A stretch of DNA of 64,000 nt from Phalacrocorax aristotelis (Eukaryota > Chordata > Aves > Suliformes > Phalacrocoracidae). The position numbers and the translations under genes are program-made. The notes under the pieces are model-generated. The model was not told the origin of the DNA. It saw only the letters and a list, made by a program, of their open reading frames with translations, and did no database searches. The DNA is taken from assembly GCF_949628215.1 (NCBI RefSeq), contig NC_134310.1:11049401-11113400 (forward strand), given 5' to 3'. Shown piece by piece: positions 42,476 through 52,897 of the stretch. Position 1 is the stretch's first letter; every line of letters starts with the position of its first letter.

Positions 42476-43345
42476 ACTCCCCTCCCCCTCCCCCCCCCCC
42501 CCCCCGACTTGGACACCACCCCCCCACCACCACCCCCCCGGTCACAATCACACACTCTCAGTCTCCCTCTGTCTTGGTCTTAGACCCCCTCCCTCTCTGT
42601 GCTACCCCACCTAGCTCTCTCTCCACCTTCTTGGTTTCCTCCCCACCTCCCCCCACCCCAAATTTTTTGGTCTCGCCTACCCACTTCTCTCTCCCTCTCC
42701 TCTGTCTCTCCCTTCCCCCTCCCCTCTCCCTCCCCCCTCTCTCCTTCTCTTTTCCTTTTCTATCTCTCTTTCCTTCCCTCTTTCTCTCTCCTGCTCTCTT
42801 TTTTATTCTCGTCCCCTCTCTCTTTCTCCTTTTCCCTCATCTTTTTTTCACTCTCTCCCTACCTTTCTCCCCTGCTATTTATTCCTTGCTCTCCCTTTTC
42901 CCTCTGCCCTTATCTCTCTCCCACTCTTTTGCTGCCTCTTTCTCCTTCTCTCTTCCTCCACCTCTCTCACTCTCTCCGTCCCCCTCTTCCCCCTCTGTTT
43001 CGCCCTCTTCTCTTCTTTTTCTCTCTTTCTCCCCCCATCCCCTGTATCCCTCTCGCCCTCCCCATCTCCCTTCCCTGTCTCCCCCTTCCCTCTGTTCCTC
43101 TCTCCCTCCCCCCCTCTTTACTTATGTCTTCTCCCACTTGTTCTCTCTTTCTCTCTTTCACCCCCCTCTACCTCACCCCCTCTACCTTTCCTTACCTACC
43201 TCTGCCCCCCCTCAGCTCTCTCTATTTTATCTTTATTTTCTCGCTATCTTTTGAATCGTCTCTCTCCCTATCCTTTTATCTCTTTTTCTCTCTCACTTTT
43301 GTACGCATCCTCTTTCACGCTCTTGTTCTTTCTCTCACAGGGATA
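42476..43345 (+). repeat. CT-rich polypyrimidine tract
   Basis: About 870 bp of nearly uninterrupted C and T, opening with a run of about 16 C at 42489-42504 and later CCCTCTCTCC-like blocks. Strand asymmetry is almost complete. It begins exactly at the outer end of the antisense ERVL LTR. Confidence 0.92.
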
Positions 43346-43414
43346 AGGTAATTATTTCCAAGTATTACAAACTCTTGATCCTCAAACTTAGATACATCTC
43401 TAAAATAGATCTAA

Positions 43415-43500
43415 ATATATGTTTCTAAAAAACAGCTCTTCTAAAGGTTTTTTGCTTTGTTGTTTTTAAAGCATAGCATTGTCAAAATCCATTTACTGAT
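43415..43500 (+). repeat. 86-bp direct repeat, left copy
   Basis: ATATATGTTTCTAAAAAACA to CATTTACTGAT. It repeats at 44926-45010 with about four differences. The two copies bracket the antisense gag fragment. Confidence 0.9.
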
Positions 43501-44020
43501 TATTACAGTTAATTGTGCCTTTTCTGGGGGTTCGTTACCTCACATGGGGTTTTATGAGATCAGGGAAAATATCCGGGGTTCTGGGGAGTCTGTTTTACTT
43601 GCCAGATCCATCTGCTGTCTGCATCAGCTCAGGATTGCCCTGCTGGTGTCGGTTTGTCCCACCCCGTTTCTTGACTATGATTTACAATGCCATGCATCAA
43701 ATCTGCCCAGGTCGGGATGGGTCGGAAGCGGGGTTGGCTGTCCTGACCCTCCTGAGCGTTATGTTCTATGCTTTGTCTTATTTCATCCCTCTTTGCAATG
43801 AGGTAGGATTTTAAAACAGCAGGGGCTCCCCTTATCAGTGGTCTCATGGCTTGGGGGTCTACAGGGGCAGAGATAGGGCAGTTACCATATGCACCCCTGC
43901 CATTCATAGCCTGAAGGCAGGCTGATTTTGTGACAGCAGTAGGATGTTCACTTAACGATCTTGTTGCTATAGCGCTGGGCTCCTCTCTATCCCGAGGGTC
44001 TATGCCGCCTGCCCAATATG

Positions 44021-44881
44021 CTACTCTATTACTCTATTCCGCCACGTAATAGAGTGTGGTTCAGTGTTAGGGGATGGTCCGTCATTCAGGAACACTCCTG
44101 GTCCCCAAAAGCCATTGGCTTTGCTTTGATCTAACATAATGCAATCACCTCCAGTTAAGGAGACACGCCACAGATATTCACTCTTGCTTTCGCCAGGCTT
44201 CCGCCCATATTGTTTGTGCAGATGGGCCAGTTGAAGGGGGTCCCATGGAATGGTCTTTATGGTGTCTCTCTGGTTGCCCCCTTGAGGTCCAGCAGATGTC
44301 TCAGTTTTAATAATGGGGGCTACCTTAAGTTCTGATTCATCTAATTCACTCTCATCACCAAGTTCTTGATCAGGGTCCTCCCAAATATCTCCGTCCCAAT
44401 CTTCCAGGGAAACGATTAGCTTATGAATTGTTGGACTAGATGATCCCTGAGGTCCCTTCCAACCTGTGATTCTGTGAATTTTTGCAGGATCTGGGGGGTT
44501 GGGGGCCCGAATTCTCATGAGTTCTAGTTTATCCTCTAAATTCCTGTGTTTTTCTTTTGCCTCCCCCTGTTGTTTTAGCAATCGGTCTATTCGCAGAGAT
44601 AACAGCATTTCTTGTCGTTTTCTTTGTTCAACCTCATCTTGCAACACTCTCATTTCCTGTTCTTTACAGTTCTTATACTGATATGCAGCTCCCAAACATG
44701 TTCCCAACATTTTGCATATTATTCCCTTCTCTTTACCGTCTTTCAGTTTCCCTCTTACAAGGTTTAACTGTTCTTTTATCTTATTCCAATTATCCCGCTT
44801 TTCGCATGCCCAATCACCCGAAAATTTTGGTGAAGGGTTAACTCCGTGCCTCCGTAAGTAGCCAGTGATTGAATCCACCAT
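44021..44881 (-). pseudogene. Retroviral gag (matrix-like part) with a CR1 tail in frame
   Basis: 286 codons. The N-terminus (MVDSITGYLRRHGVNPSPKF, WNKIKEQLNLVRGKL) and a coiled-coil region (VEQRKRQEMLLSLRIDRLLK) resemble avian gammaretrovirus-like Gag. The C-terminal part (PWDPLQLAHLHKQYGRKPGE, SEYLWRVSLTGGD) is capsid-like. Residues near 133-150 (HRITGWKGPQGSSSPT) are not viral: they are the reverse complement of a CR1 3' tail (44428-44480). After the stop the capsid continues in another frame to 43629. Confidence 0.7.
44428..44480 (+). mobile_element. CR1 3' tail inside gag ORF
   Basis: TTGGACTAGATGATCCCTGA, GGTCCCTTCCAACC and TGTGATTCTGTGA are a textbook CR1 3' end of about 50 bp, oriented opposite to gag. 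It does not interrupt the reading frame. Confidence 0.88.
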
Positions 44882-44925
44882 CCTGCCGAGTGTGCCAATT
44901 TTTGTCCCAGGTGAATTATTAAGAG

Positions 44926-45010
44926 ATATATGTTTCTAAAAACCAGCTCTTCTAAACGTTTTTGTTTTGTTGTTTTTAAAGCATAGCATTGTCAAAATCC
45001 ATTTACTGAT
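44926..45010 (+). repeat. 86-bp direct repeat, right copy
   Basis: 85-bp partner of 43415-43500, sharing GTTTTTAAAGCATAGCATTG and TCAAAATCCATTTACTGAT exactly. Confidence 0.9.
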
Positions 45011-45533
45011 GATCAGTGTTACCAAATTTTAGCTCATAAAACATTAAATGCCTTGTTTGTAGTCTACTGCCTTTTGTTTGTGCACCTTTACATTCATGTT
45101 GTTCTCATCCATGACTGTTATCCATATATATAGATGAGCAGTTGTCCAGATGAATTTTTTAGTATTGGTATGAACATTTAGAAGTACTGATATGGAGAAA
45201 TGTAATGATGTTACCACGAACGTAAGATGGAATAAAATAAGTGCTGGTGTAATTTATTTTTTTTTTAGTTCTGTTATGGTATGTTGCAATATTTTTGACC
45301 CATTCTGACAACTGTCTGTAAATATGAAAGGAATGCAGAGAGAGAGAGGTGCACGTATGAAAATGAACATGTTTGATTTGGGGGTATTGATGTATACCTA
45401 GAGAAGCAATGTGCATATATAGCCATAAACTATTTAAACTGAAAGTGCGAAGCAGTCTGACAGTTGAGTTCCTCTTTTTCACTTCTGTTTTTCTATAAAT
45501 GAACTAACGCCATGTTAATTTTTCTACTTTCAG

Positions 45534-45626
45534 TCATCAAGTAAACAGGATAATAATTTACCTGCAGAAGACAAAGAGATGGATACTGTCAAAGAAGATG
45601 ATGTCCCGTTTGAAAAACTCAGCAAA
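45534..45626 (+). CDS. PSIP1: PSIP1 (LEDGF) exon, acidic segment after PWWP
   Basis: PSIP1 is a chromatin-bound coactivator. Its PWWP domain reads H3K36 methylation and its C-terminal domain tethers lentiviral integrase, MLL-menin and others. This 93-nt, phase-0 exon lies between a tctactttcag acceptor and a gtacgt donor. It reads SSSKQDNNLPAEDKEMDTVK then EDDVPFEKLSK, the Ser/Glu-rich stretch between PWWP and the nuclear signal. Length and phase fit the family exon. The PWWP exons should lie upstream but are not visible between 20484 and 45533. Confidence 0.78.
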
Positions 45627-46007
45627 GTACGTGGAATGTTACTCTTTTTAACTTGAAGAAGTTAACTTTAATACTGTGTACTTTGACTTGCAACTGTATC
45701 TTCAAATACTTAGAAGCAACAGTTGCTAGCACCGTGACTGTCTCAGGAGTGATTTAAAATGTAAAGTTTCATACGTATGCAGATATATTTATACTGCTCA
45801 TTGAAGCTAATGGGAATTAGAGATATCATCAGAGAGCAAACTTTAATGTAATGATATTTACTAACAGAAAGCATCTTGATGTGATGAAATTTTTTGCCTA
45901 AGTTGCATATCAGAAGCTTCAGTTTTGTGATTTCCCAGAGAAATTCTTGATCATTCAAACTGTATCTTAAGTTTGCTAAGACACTTTATTTTTTCTTATC
46001 TTCATAG

Positions 46008-46064
46008 GATGTGATGAAAACAAATGATATATATAAAGTAGCTAGAAGAGGAAGGAAGAGAAAG
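46008..46064 (+). CDS. PSIP1: PSIP1 (LEDGF) exon with nuclear localisation signal
   Basis: A 57-nt, phase-0 exon from tcttcatag to gtaaca reads DVMKTNDIYKVARRGRKRK. ARRGRKRK is the start of the PSIP1 nuclear localisation signal, which together with the previous exon identifies the gene. The next exon (AT-hook region) was not found in the remaining 17.9 kb, so either the following intron is greatly expanded by insertions or the gene stops here. Confidence 0.82.
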
Positions 46065-47096
46065 GTAACAATATATTTAACTGACTTGTTAGAATCTGGA
46101 TTAGAAGGTATTTTCTTATGGGATAGTCCGATTTCTTTAATGATAGATTGTGCCAGTTTATAGTGCTTTTACCTTTTTACCTTCCCCCTTCCCCCCCCAT
46201 TGAAAGGGTTGTAGTAACTTCTGTTTTCCCAGAGGCCATTTTGACACGCGCGGTTCTGTGTTTGAACTTGATGCAAAGTAGGGAGCTCCCATCTTTTCCT
46301 GGTTTAGTGTAAATAAGAACTGTTAAGGAATAAATTGTTGTTAAACCACTAGCAAAATTATCTCTTTTGACATCCCCCCCCAACATTTCTGTAATGTGTT
46401 CATAGTACCGAATCAAACACTTGAAATACTGTCCCTTTTCATGAGGCTATGCTTATGTAATTGCATCAATCCGGCATAAATCTGTCCTCCTCCTGAAAGC
46501 AGTGGTCCCAGCTGCCTGCACTTCTTGTGCAAGCGTTAATGCTCGTGTAGCCACACAACAAGCCAGATCGTGGAGTTGATCTAGAATAAAGAGGGGTAAA
46601 GTCTAATTTTAAGTTGAAGCCATTTCCTGATTCAGCTTGCTTGCATTAGTGCTGGCAGCAGAAATGAGTAGGAAGGTATAACCATGGCCTTAGTGTGCTA
46701 TGCCATGAATCATTACCATACTGAATATCAGAAAGATAAAGAAAGATGCAGCATTTGTATGTCCTTATGAGAATTACTTCTCTTTTTTTAGAAAACAGAG
46801 TTTAAATAATACCTTATTAAAAATTCAGTCTCCAACCTGGAACACTGAGGAGCCAAAAGATTGTGTGGGTGTTTTGGGTTTTTTTAACTTCCCAAAGGGA
46901 CAAAAACCTCTCAGATGACACTCTGAAAGAGAGATCTCGTTCTTGAACTTTTTAAACACTCAAGCTTTCTGGTTCTTTGGCCTCAAAATTGCTTCCAGGC
47001 CCAAGATGATTTTCTCTGTCAGGCATGTGCAGCTCTGCTCAGGTAAAAAAGATATTTGAAAACTTCTCCCATGAGTTCTTCAAAATTAATTGAGGG

Positions 47097-47138
<42 letters not shown>

Positions 47139-47379
47139 GTCTGAGCCTGACCTTATTCATATAAAACTGGACTAATTGCATCTACCTCCATGTCAGTGGT
47201 ATGAGCTAGAACTAGTTTTGATACTTTTGGTACTAACAAGGCTACAAGCATGTGTAGTGGACAAAGATGTACAAAGGGGTACATTTTCTTAAATCTTCCC
47301 TTACTGTCCAATTTACTGCAAAAGGCATTGTAGGCGCTCAAGAGAATCTGACTGCAGGATTGTGTTGGAGCGGGCAAGG
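46065..47379. other. PSIP1 intron, no exon seen
   Basis: Mixed intron sequence with a TTTTG repeat near 47105-47135. The expected next PSIP1 exon was not found, and no transposon is recognised. Confidence 0.5.
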
Positions 47380-49065
47380 GCTGGAAGGGAGAATAAAGGT
47401 TGGGCATGAGAGGGGTGGGGTGGTAAGGTAGGGTTTTAGCCTGGAGGAGTTGGTGTGCAGGGTAAGGGTTGGTTTTGGAGTGGTTGTCAGGTAGGGCATG
47501 GGTTGGGCTTGGAAGAGTTGGTGGGTAGGGTAAGGATTAGTCTTAGAGGGGTTGCTGGTAGGTTATGAGTTGGGGTCGGTGAGCAGGGAAAGGATTGGGC
47601 TTGGAGGGGTGGCTGGGTAGGAGAAGGGTTGGAGCTGGAGAGATTGGGTAGAGTATGGATTGGACTCGGAGGGGATGGTCTTGGAGAGGTTTGGCTTGCT
47701 TTGAGGGGTTGGGTGTGAAATGGTTGATGGGCTTGGAGGGGCTGGTGGGAAGGGTAAGGGCTGGACTTGGAAGGGATTTGGAGTTAGGGTAAGGGTTGGG
47801 CTGTTTGGGCTTGGCGGGCAGGGGTTGGTGGGTAGGATAAGGGCTGTACTTGGAAGGGGTGGGGCTGAAGGAGTTGGCGGGCATGCAAAGGTCTGGTCTT
47901 GGAGTATTTGGGGTTAGGGAAAGTGTTGGGCTTTGACAGGTTGACAGGCAGGGTAAGGGTTGGGCACTGAGGGGCTGGCGGACAGGGTAAGGATTAGGCT
48001 TGGAGGGGTTGGTGGGTAGGGTAAGGGTTGAGCATGGAGGGGTTGGCAGAAGGGCTTGGAAGCACTGGGCTTGGAAGGTTTGGTGGTTAGGGAAAGGGTC
48101 AGGGTAAGAGGGGTTGGCGTTTGTGTTGGGTAAAGTGTTGGAGTTTAAGGAGTTGAGGGATCAGGCTGAGGGTTGGGCTCAGAGGGGTCGGTGGTTAGGG
48201 TAAGGGTTTTGGTTAGAGGGATGCAGTTAGGGTAGAGCGTTGGTGTTAGCAAGTTTGGTGGTTAGACTAGGCCTTGTGTTTAGAGGGGTTGGGGGCTAGG
48301 CTGGGGGTTGGGCTTGAGCTGCTTTCAGTTGGGGTTAGAGTGGTTGGGTTTTAGGCTAGGGGTACGGGTTGGGCTTGGAGGAGTTGGCAGGAAGGGTAAA
48401 AGCTGGAGTTGGAGGGGTTGGCTAGGCCTTGGGCTTACAAAGGTTGGTGGTTAGAGATGTTGGCAGTTAGGGGAGTTGGGGTTTAGGCTAGAGGTTGGGC
48501 TGAGAGGGATAGGGTAAGGTTTGGGCTTAGAGTGCTTGGTACTTAGGGTTAAGGGATGGGCCTAGAGGGGTTGGGCTTAGAGGGGTGAGCAGCTAGGTTT
48601 AAGGGTAGGTCTTTGAGGGCTTAACCATCTGGGTATGGGTTGAGCTTGGAGGGCTTGGTGAATAGGGTAGGGTTTGGGTTTGGAGGGGTTGGCAGGCAGA
48701 GTAAGGGTTAGTCTTGGAAGGGTTTGCTGGCAAGGTAAGAGTTGGGCTTGGAGGGGTTGATGGATTGGGCTTTGAAGTCCTTCATGGGTAGGGGGAGGCT
48801 TGGAGCCAGAGGGGTTGGCTGTTAAGGCTTGGAAGAGGTTGGTGGGTAGAGGAAGAGTTGGGGTTGGCTATTAGTGGAAATTTTGGGCTTGGATGGGTTG
48901 GCGGTTGGGGTCTGTTTGGGGGTTAAAGGACTTGGAGGTTGGGCTTGGAGGGGTTGATGGATAAGAAAAGGGTTGGGCTTGGAGGCGTTGGTGGGTAGGG
49001 TAAAGGTGGGCTTGGAGGATTTGGGGTTGGGATTGGAGGGGTTAGTGCATAGGGGAAGGGTTGGA
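47380..49065 (+). repeat. G-rich minisatellite, ~36-bp unit
   Basis: About 1.7 kb of diverged tandem units close to GGGCTTGGAGGGGTTGGTGG then GTAGGGTAAGGGTT, some 45 copies. The TAGGGTAAGGGTT portion resembles degenerate telomere repeats. The plus strand is strongly G-rich. Proline-rich minus-strand frames are by-products. It lies in the PSIP1 intron or just beyond the gene. Confidence 0.9.
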
Positions 49066-49069
49066 GAGA

Positions 49070-49777
49070 TGTATTGGGCATAATTGGCAAGGTTTTGGTA
49101 GCAGGGGCAGGCTGCAAGGATGACCTGTGTAGGAGGAGGTCATGGACTGCCCTGTGCTGGTCATAGCCAGTTCCAGCCAGCGCAGCAACAGACAAAATGG
49201 ACTGACTGCGCACCAGTACTGAACCACTCAGGTGACTTTACAGCGCCTCTGCAAAAAAACATATTTAAGGATGGTAAATGCTGAGAAAACAATGCCAGAG
49301 CAGGATGACCAGCCCGCGGGGAACCCATGATGGAGCAGTCTGTTCCTGAAGGACTGTACCCCGTGGAAAGGATCCACGCTGGAGCAAGGGAAAAGTGTGA
49401 GGAAGGAGCGGCAGAGACGAACTGTTATGAACTGACCGCAGCCCCCCATTCCCCACTTTCCCCTGCACCGCTCGTGGGGGCAGGAGGTAGAAGAGTCAGG
49501 AACAAAGGAGTGAAGTTGGGTCTGGAAAGAAGGGGTGGGGTGGGGGAAGGTGTTTTTAGTATTGTCTTTGTTTCTCACCATCCTACTCTATTTTTAACTG
49601 GCAACAAATTAAATTATTTTTCCCCAAGTCAAGTCTGTTTTGCCTGTCATGGTAATTGGTGAGTGATCTCCCTGTCCTTATCTTGGCCCATGAGCTTTTC
49701 CCTTGTCCTGCTGAGCAGAGGGAGTGAGAGAGCGGCTGGGTAGGGGTCTGTCATCCGGCCAAAGTCAACCCACCACA
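49070..49777 (+). mobile_element. Solo LTR, family B, shortened
   Basis: 708 bp, TGTATTGGGCATAATTGGCA to AAAGTCAACCCACCACA. Much of the internal tandem region present at 10559-11646 is missing. It inserted at the end of the minisatellite. No clean duplication is seen. Confidence 0.8.
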
Positions 49778-49779
49778 GT

Positions 49780-50040
49780 GTGTATATTTATTTGTATTTT
49801 ATACCTCTGTTTGTTTGTGTGCCTACTGGGAATACATGCTTAGCCTCGCTACTGGTTGGACCTGGGGACATGGAGCTGTGGCAGCCTCGCTTCTCTCAGG
49901 CTGTCGGATTCAGAAACCCCTAACACTGGGGACAGAGAGAGAGGGAAGGCAGAGAGAGGGGGAGAGAGAAGGGGAAGACAGAGAGAGGGCAAAAGGAGGG
50001 GCAGAGAAAGAGAGGCTGAGAGAGAGAGGCAGTGTTGTGG
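49780..50040. repeat. Diverged interspersed repeat followed by GA-rich repeat
   Basis: 49780-49925 resembles 19960-20110 (GTTGGACCTG core). 49930-50035 is (GAGAGGG/GAGA)n purine repeat on the plus strand. Confidence 0.6.
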
Positions 50041-50244
50041 TTTAGGTCAGGACAGACTAAAAGCATGCATTCATTACTATGCAATAATTGTATCCACGTG
50101 AAGGAGTTTGGCAACTTATTGCCTCTGTGAAAGAGTGATTATTAATGCATAGAACCTTGTCTCAAATGTCTACAGGGACAATTTTGTTTTGTTCGCTTTC
50201 TGTTCATAGCCATGGAGATGTTAAGCTATGCATCCATAACTGAC

Positions 50245-50757
50245 TGTGCTGGTTTTGGCTGAGAAGGGGTTAATACTCCTCACCGTGTGGGGGTCGGCTA
50301 CATTTCCAGCTTCCCGTGCTCTGCCACTTGGCGGGAGGCTGGGAGGGGCAGGGCCATGGCGGGGGCGGCTGACCCCGACTGGCCAATGGCATGTTCATTC
50401 CATACCATGTGACACCATGACCAGTATATGGGGGGGGGGGGGGGGGGGGGGGGGCAGTTTGCGGCTCGGAGGAGGCGCGGCGTCGGGTCGGCAGGCGGCT
50501 GTGTCGCGTGCGGTTTGTTTCGGCGGTTCATTCTCCTCTCCCCTCCCTTCCCCCGCCCCAAGGTTTCACGCCTCTCGTTGTTCTCCTTTGCATTGCATTT
50601 CTGTTGTTGTTTCTTTTAATTTTAATTATTAAACTGTTCTTATCTCAACCCACGAGCATTACCCTTCTGATTCTCTCCCCCATCCCACCAGTGGGGGAGT
50701 GAGCGAGTGAGCGAGTGAGCGACTGTGTGGGGCTGAGCTGCCAGCTAAACCATGACA
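50245..50757 (+). mobile_element. Solo ERVL-like LTR with 25-G run
   Basis: 513 bp from TGTGCTGGTTTTGGCTGAGA to CCAGCTAAACCATGACA with perfect CTGAC duplications (50240-50244, 50758-50762). A run of 25 G (50430-50454) lies where the related LTR at 39417 has 8 G. It inserted into an antisense envelope-like region. Confidence 0.93.
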
Positions 50758-50762
50758 CTGAC

Positions 50763-51800
50763 CAGCCATTATGACTGGTAGTTCCATTCCTTGGACATAT
50801 GTAGCCCACACAGGTTGGTTTTTCCACCTAATTCTTAGAAGTGCTCTCGCATCTTAGGTGTGCAGCTCACAGCTAACTACTTTTCCCATTGAAGTATTAG
50901 GAAGATGTAACATATGGGCTCCGCTATCCCAACGTTTTCCTTTGCGGCTTAACCATACTTTTTCATTATTAGTAAGGTGGCCAGTTGCATACCTTGGCAG
51001 GTAACGTCCAAAGAGTCATTCTGAACACCAGTAGAAATAGTCTGAGATACATTTTTCATTACTTCCCAGGTCCATCTTTCTATCCAGTGCAATCGGAGGT
51101 GAGCCATTTCTAATCAGACAGCAGGTTTAGCTAGCCCCTCAAGGCGCTGAGAGGTTAGTTGCCAACCACTTGCAGCTGGGCTTGGAGGGCTTGGATATCC
51201 ACGGTGTTTAGGGCAACTCCTCCAAGTCCTAGAATTCCTGATATGTCTCTTTTAGTTCTTCTGTGGATGCCTTGTTCAGGGAACATGGCATGTTGAATCC
51301 TTATAATAAAAGGTGCACAGGTGGTATTGTGTCAACTTACATTCCAGTCCCACTTAATGTGGTACTCTTTCTCTTATTGGATTACTCCAAGTAAAGTTTG
51401 CCACTTGCCTATGGTAAACATATCGGAGGGTGGTGTTATAAATACTTGTGAAGTTGGTGGTCCAATTAAGTCTAGTCGTCATACTGGTGAGAAGTCCTTT
51501 ACATTCACTAATATAGCCTACATACCAGGCTACGTTTTTACCTGCTCCGCTCTGGCTGCTATTCTGAGTTAACTGGATTGTATTATCATTAGGGATTATT
51601 ATACAGTTACACATTCCCCTTCAATTTCCTACCACACCGTGAATCCTCCGATATTTTTTGTTACGGTTCATTTCATATGATTCCCTCTCATTCCACGTTG
51701 GCGTGGTATCTTGCAGCCAGCACTGGGGGGTGGTTGTTTGTGCCACTGTTAAGGTCAAAGTCCAGACTGCTGTCCATACCAAAACAGGGTTCATCTTTCT
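50763..51800 (-). pseudogene. Retroviral envelope remnant, antisense
   Basis: The minus strand gives fragments with many N-glycosylation sites (51614-51354: NCII, NSSQ, NWTT, NFTS, NTTL, NFTW) and, further along at about 51240-51120, LGLGGVALNTVDIQALQAQL then VVGNQLTSQ, a Gly/Ala-rich plus heptad pattern typical of a transmembrane subunit. Stops break the frame. I cannot assign the virus group. Confidence 0.55.
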
Positions 51801-52322
51801 GTGTATAATGAGGTCCGCAGGGGGTTAATTACAGTCAGTGTGTGTGTAGGTACACATTTAATTTCTCTGTTTTTTTTTTTTTTACTCGTGCTGTATGTCC
51901 TGGTCCGTGTGCAAATGCTACCACCCCCCCACCCCGCACCCCACCCCCATGTTTTCCCTTTCCCTAAGGGGGTGACATCCCAAACAATCATGTTTCCCAT
52001 CTAATCATGGCCTGTCACAATCGGAAACTTATCTCCAGCTACTGTTCTGACAGGCTGTGAGCAAGAGGTCCCACTGGAATATTAGGCTTCAAAACGAGCT
52101 AAGGCCTCTGATGGGAACCAGAGGTGTGATGAAAACTCTTCAAGGGCAGAAGTATGGTGTGAGCACTGACTGGGTTATGTTATAGTTGCTCTGATATGCA
52201 AACTGCTTGTGCTTAATCAGGAGTAGGTAGGGGTATCAAGGCTAAAGTAAGATAATTCTGTCCAAAAAACATATAATGGAAATTAAATACAACCAGCGTG
52301 GACCGTAGAGTCAGAAGGGAGT
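51801..52322. other. Probable ERV-derived sequence, not assigned
   Basis: A T-run, a C-rich patch (51920-51960) and otherwise unremarkable DNA between the antisense envelope and the next LTR. No gene seen. Confidence 0.35.
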
Positions 52323-52892
52323 TGTTGTGGGTTAACCTTGGTAGGCAGCTAAGCACCACACAGCCACTCGCTTGCTCCCCACCCCCAGTGGGACAGGGGG
52401 AGAGGAAAAGAAGAGTAAAAGCAAGAAAACTCATGGGTTGAGATAAAAATTAATAATCAAAGGAGAAGTAGAAGAAGAGAGGAAGAAAACAAAACAAGTG
52501 ATGCAAAGGCAATCACTCACCACCTCCCATGGGTAGACCGATGCCCAGCCAGTTCCTGAGCAAAAGATGGCTAACCTACCTAAACCCCTCTCCTCTCCGT
52601 TTTATTACTGAGCATGACATTATACAGCATGGAATATCTCTTTGGTTAGTTCAGGTCAGCTGTCCTGGTTGTGTCCCCTCCCAGCCTCTTGCACACCCCC
52701 AGCCTGTTCCCTCGGGGGGGTGCAGGCAGGCGGACTGAGAAACAGAGAAGGCCTTGACGCTGTGCAACCACTGTTCAGCAATAGCTAAAACATTGGTGTG
52801 TTATCAGCATTGTTTTGGTCACAAATCTAAAACACAGCACCATACAAGCTGCTATGAAGAAAATTAACTCCATCCCAGCCAGACCCAGTACA
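52323..52892 (-). mobile_element. Solo ERVL-like LTR, antisense
   Basis: The plus strand starts TGTTGTGGGTTAACCTTGGT and ends CAGCCAGACCCAGTACA. Perfect GGAGT duplications flank it (52318-52322, 52893-52897). 570 bp. Confidence 0.92.
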
Positions 52893-52897
52893 GGAGT

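Larger units (their letters stand above)
43501..44925 (-). mobile_element. Retroviral gag fragment, antisense
   Basis: The minus strand encodes a gag-like protein in two adjoining frames (44881-44021, then 43907-43629), with an untranslated leader to about 44925 (GGCACACTCGGCAGGATG). No LTR, primer site or pol is present. It is bounded by 86-bp direct repeats and not by a normal short duplication. Confidence 0.7.

Noticed and set aside
42574..43351. 226- and 250-codon Pro/Ser/Leu-rich open frames
   Set aside because: Pure CT-repeat translation. Stop codons are rare because A and G are nearly absent.
47543..47884. Pro/Ser-rich minus-strand frame
   Set aside because: Minisatellite translation without conservation between units.
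47380..49065. True interstitial telomere array
   Set aside because: Units are about 36 bp with only a TAGGGTAAGGGTT-like portion. There is no run of perfect TTAGGG.
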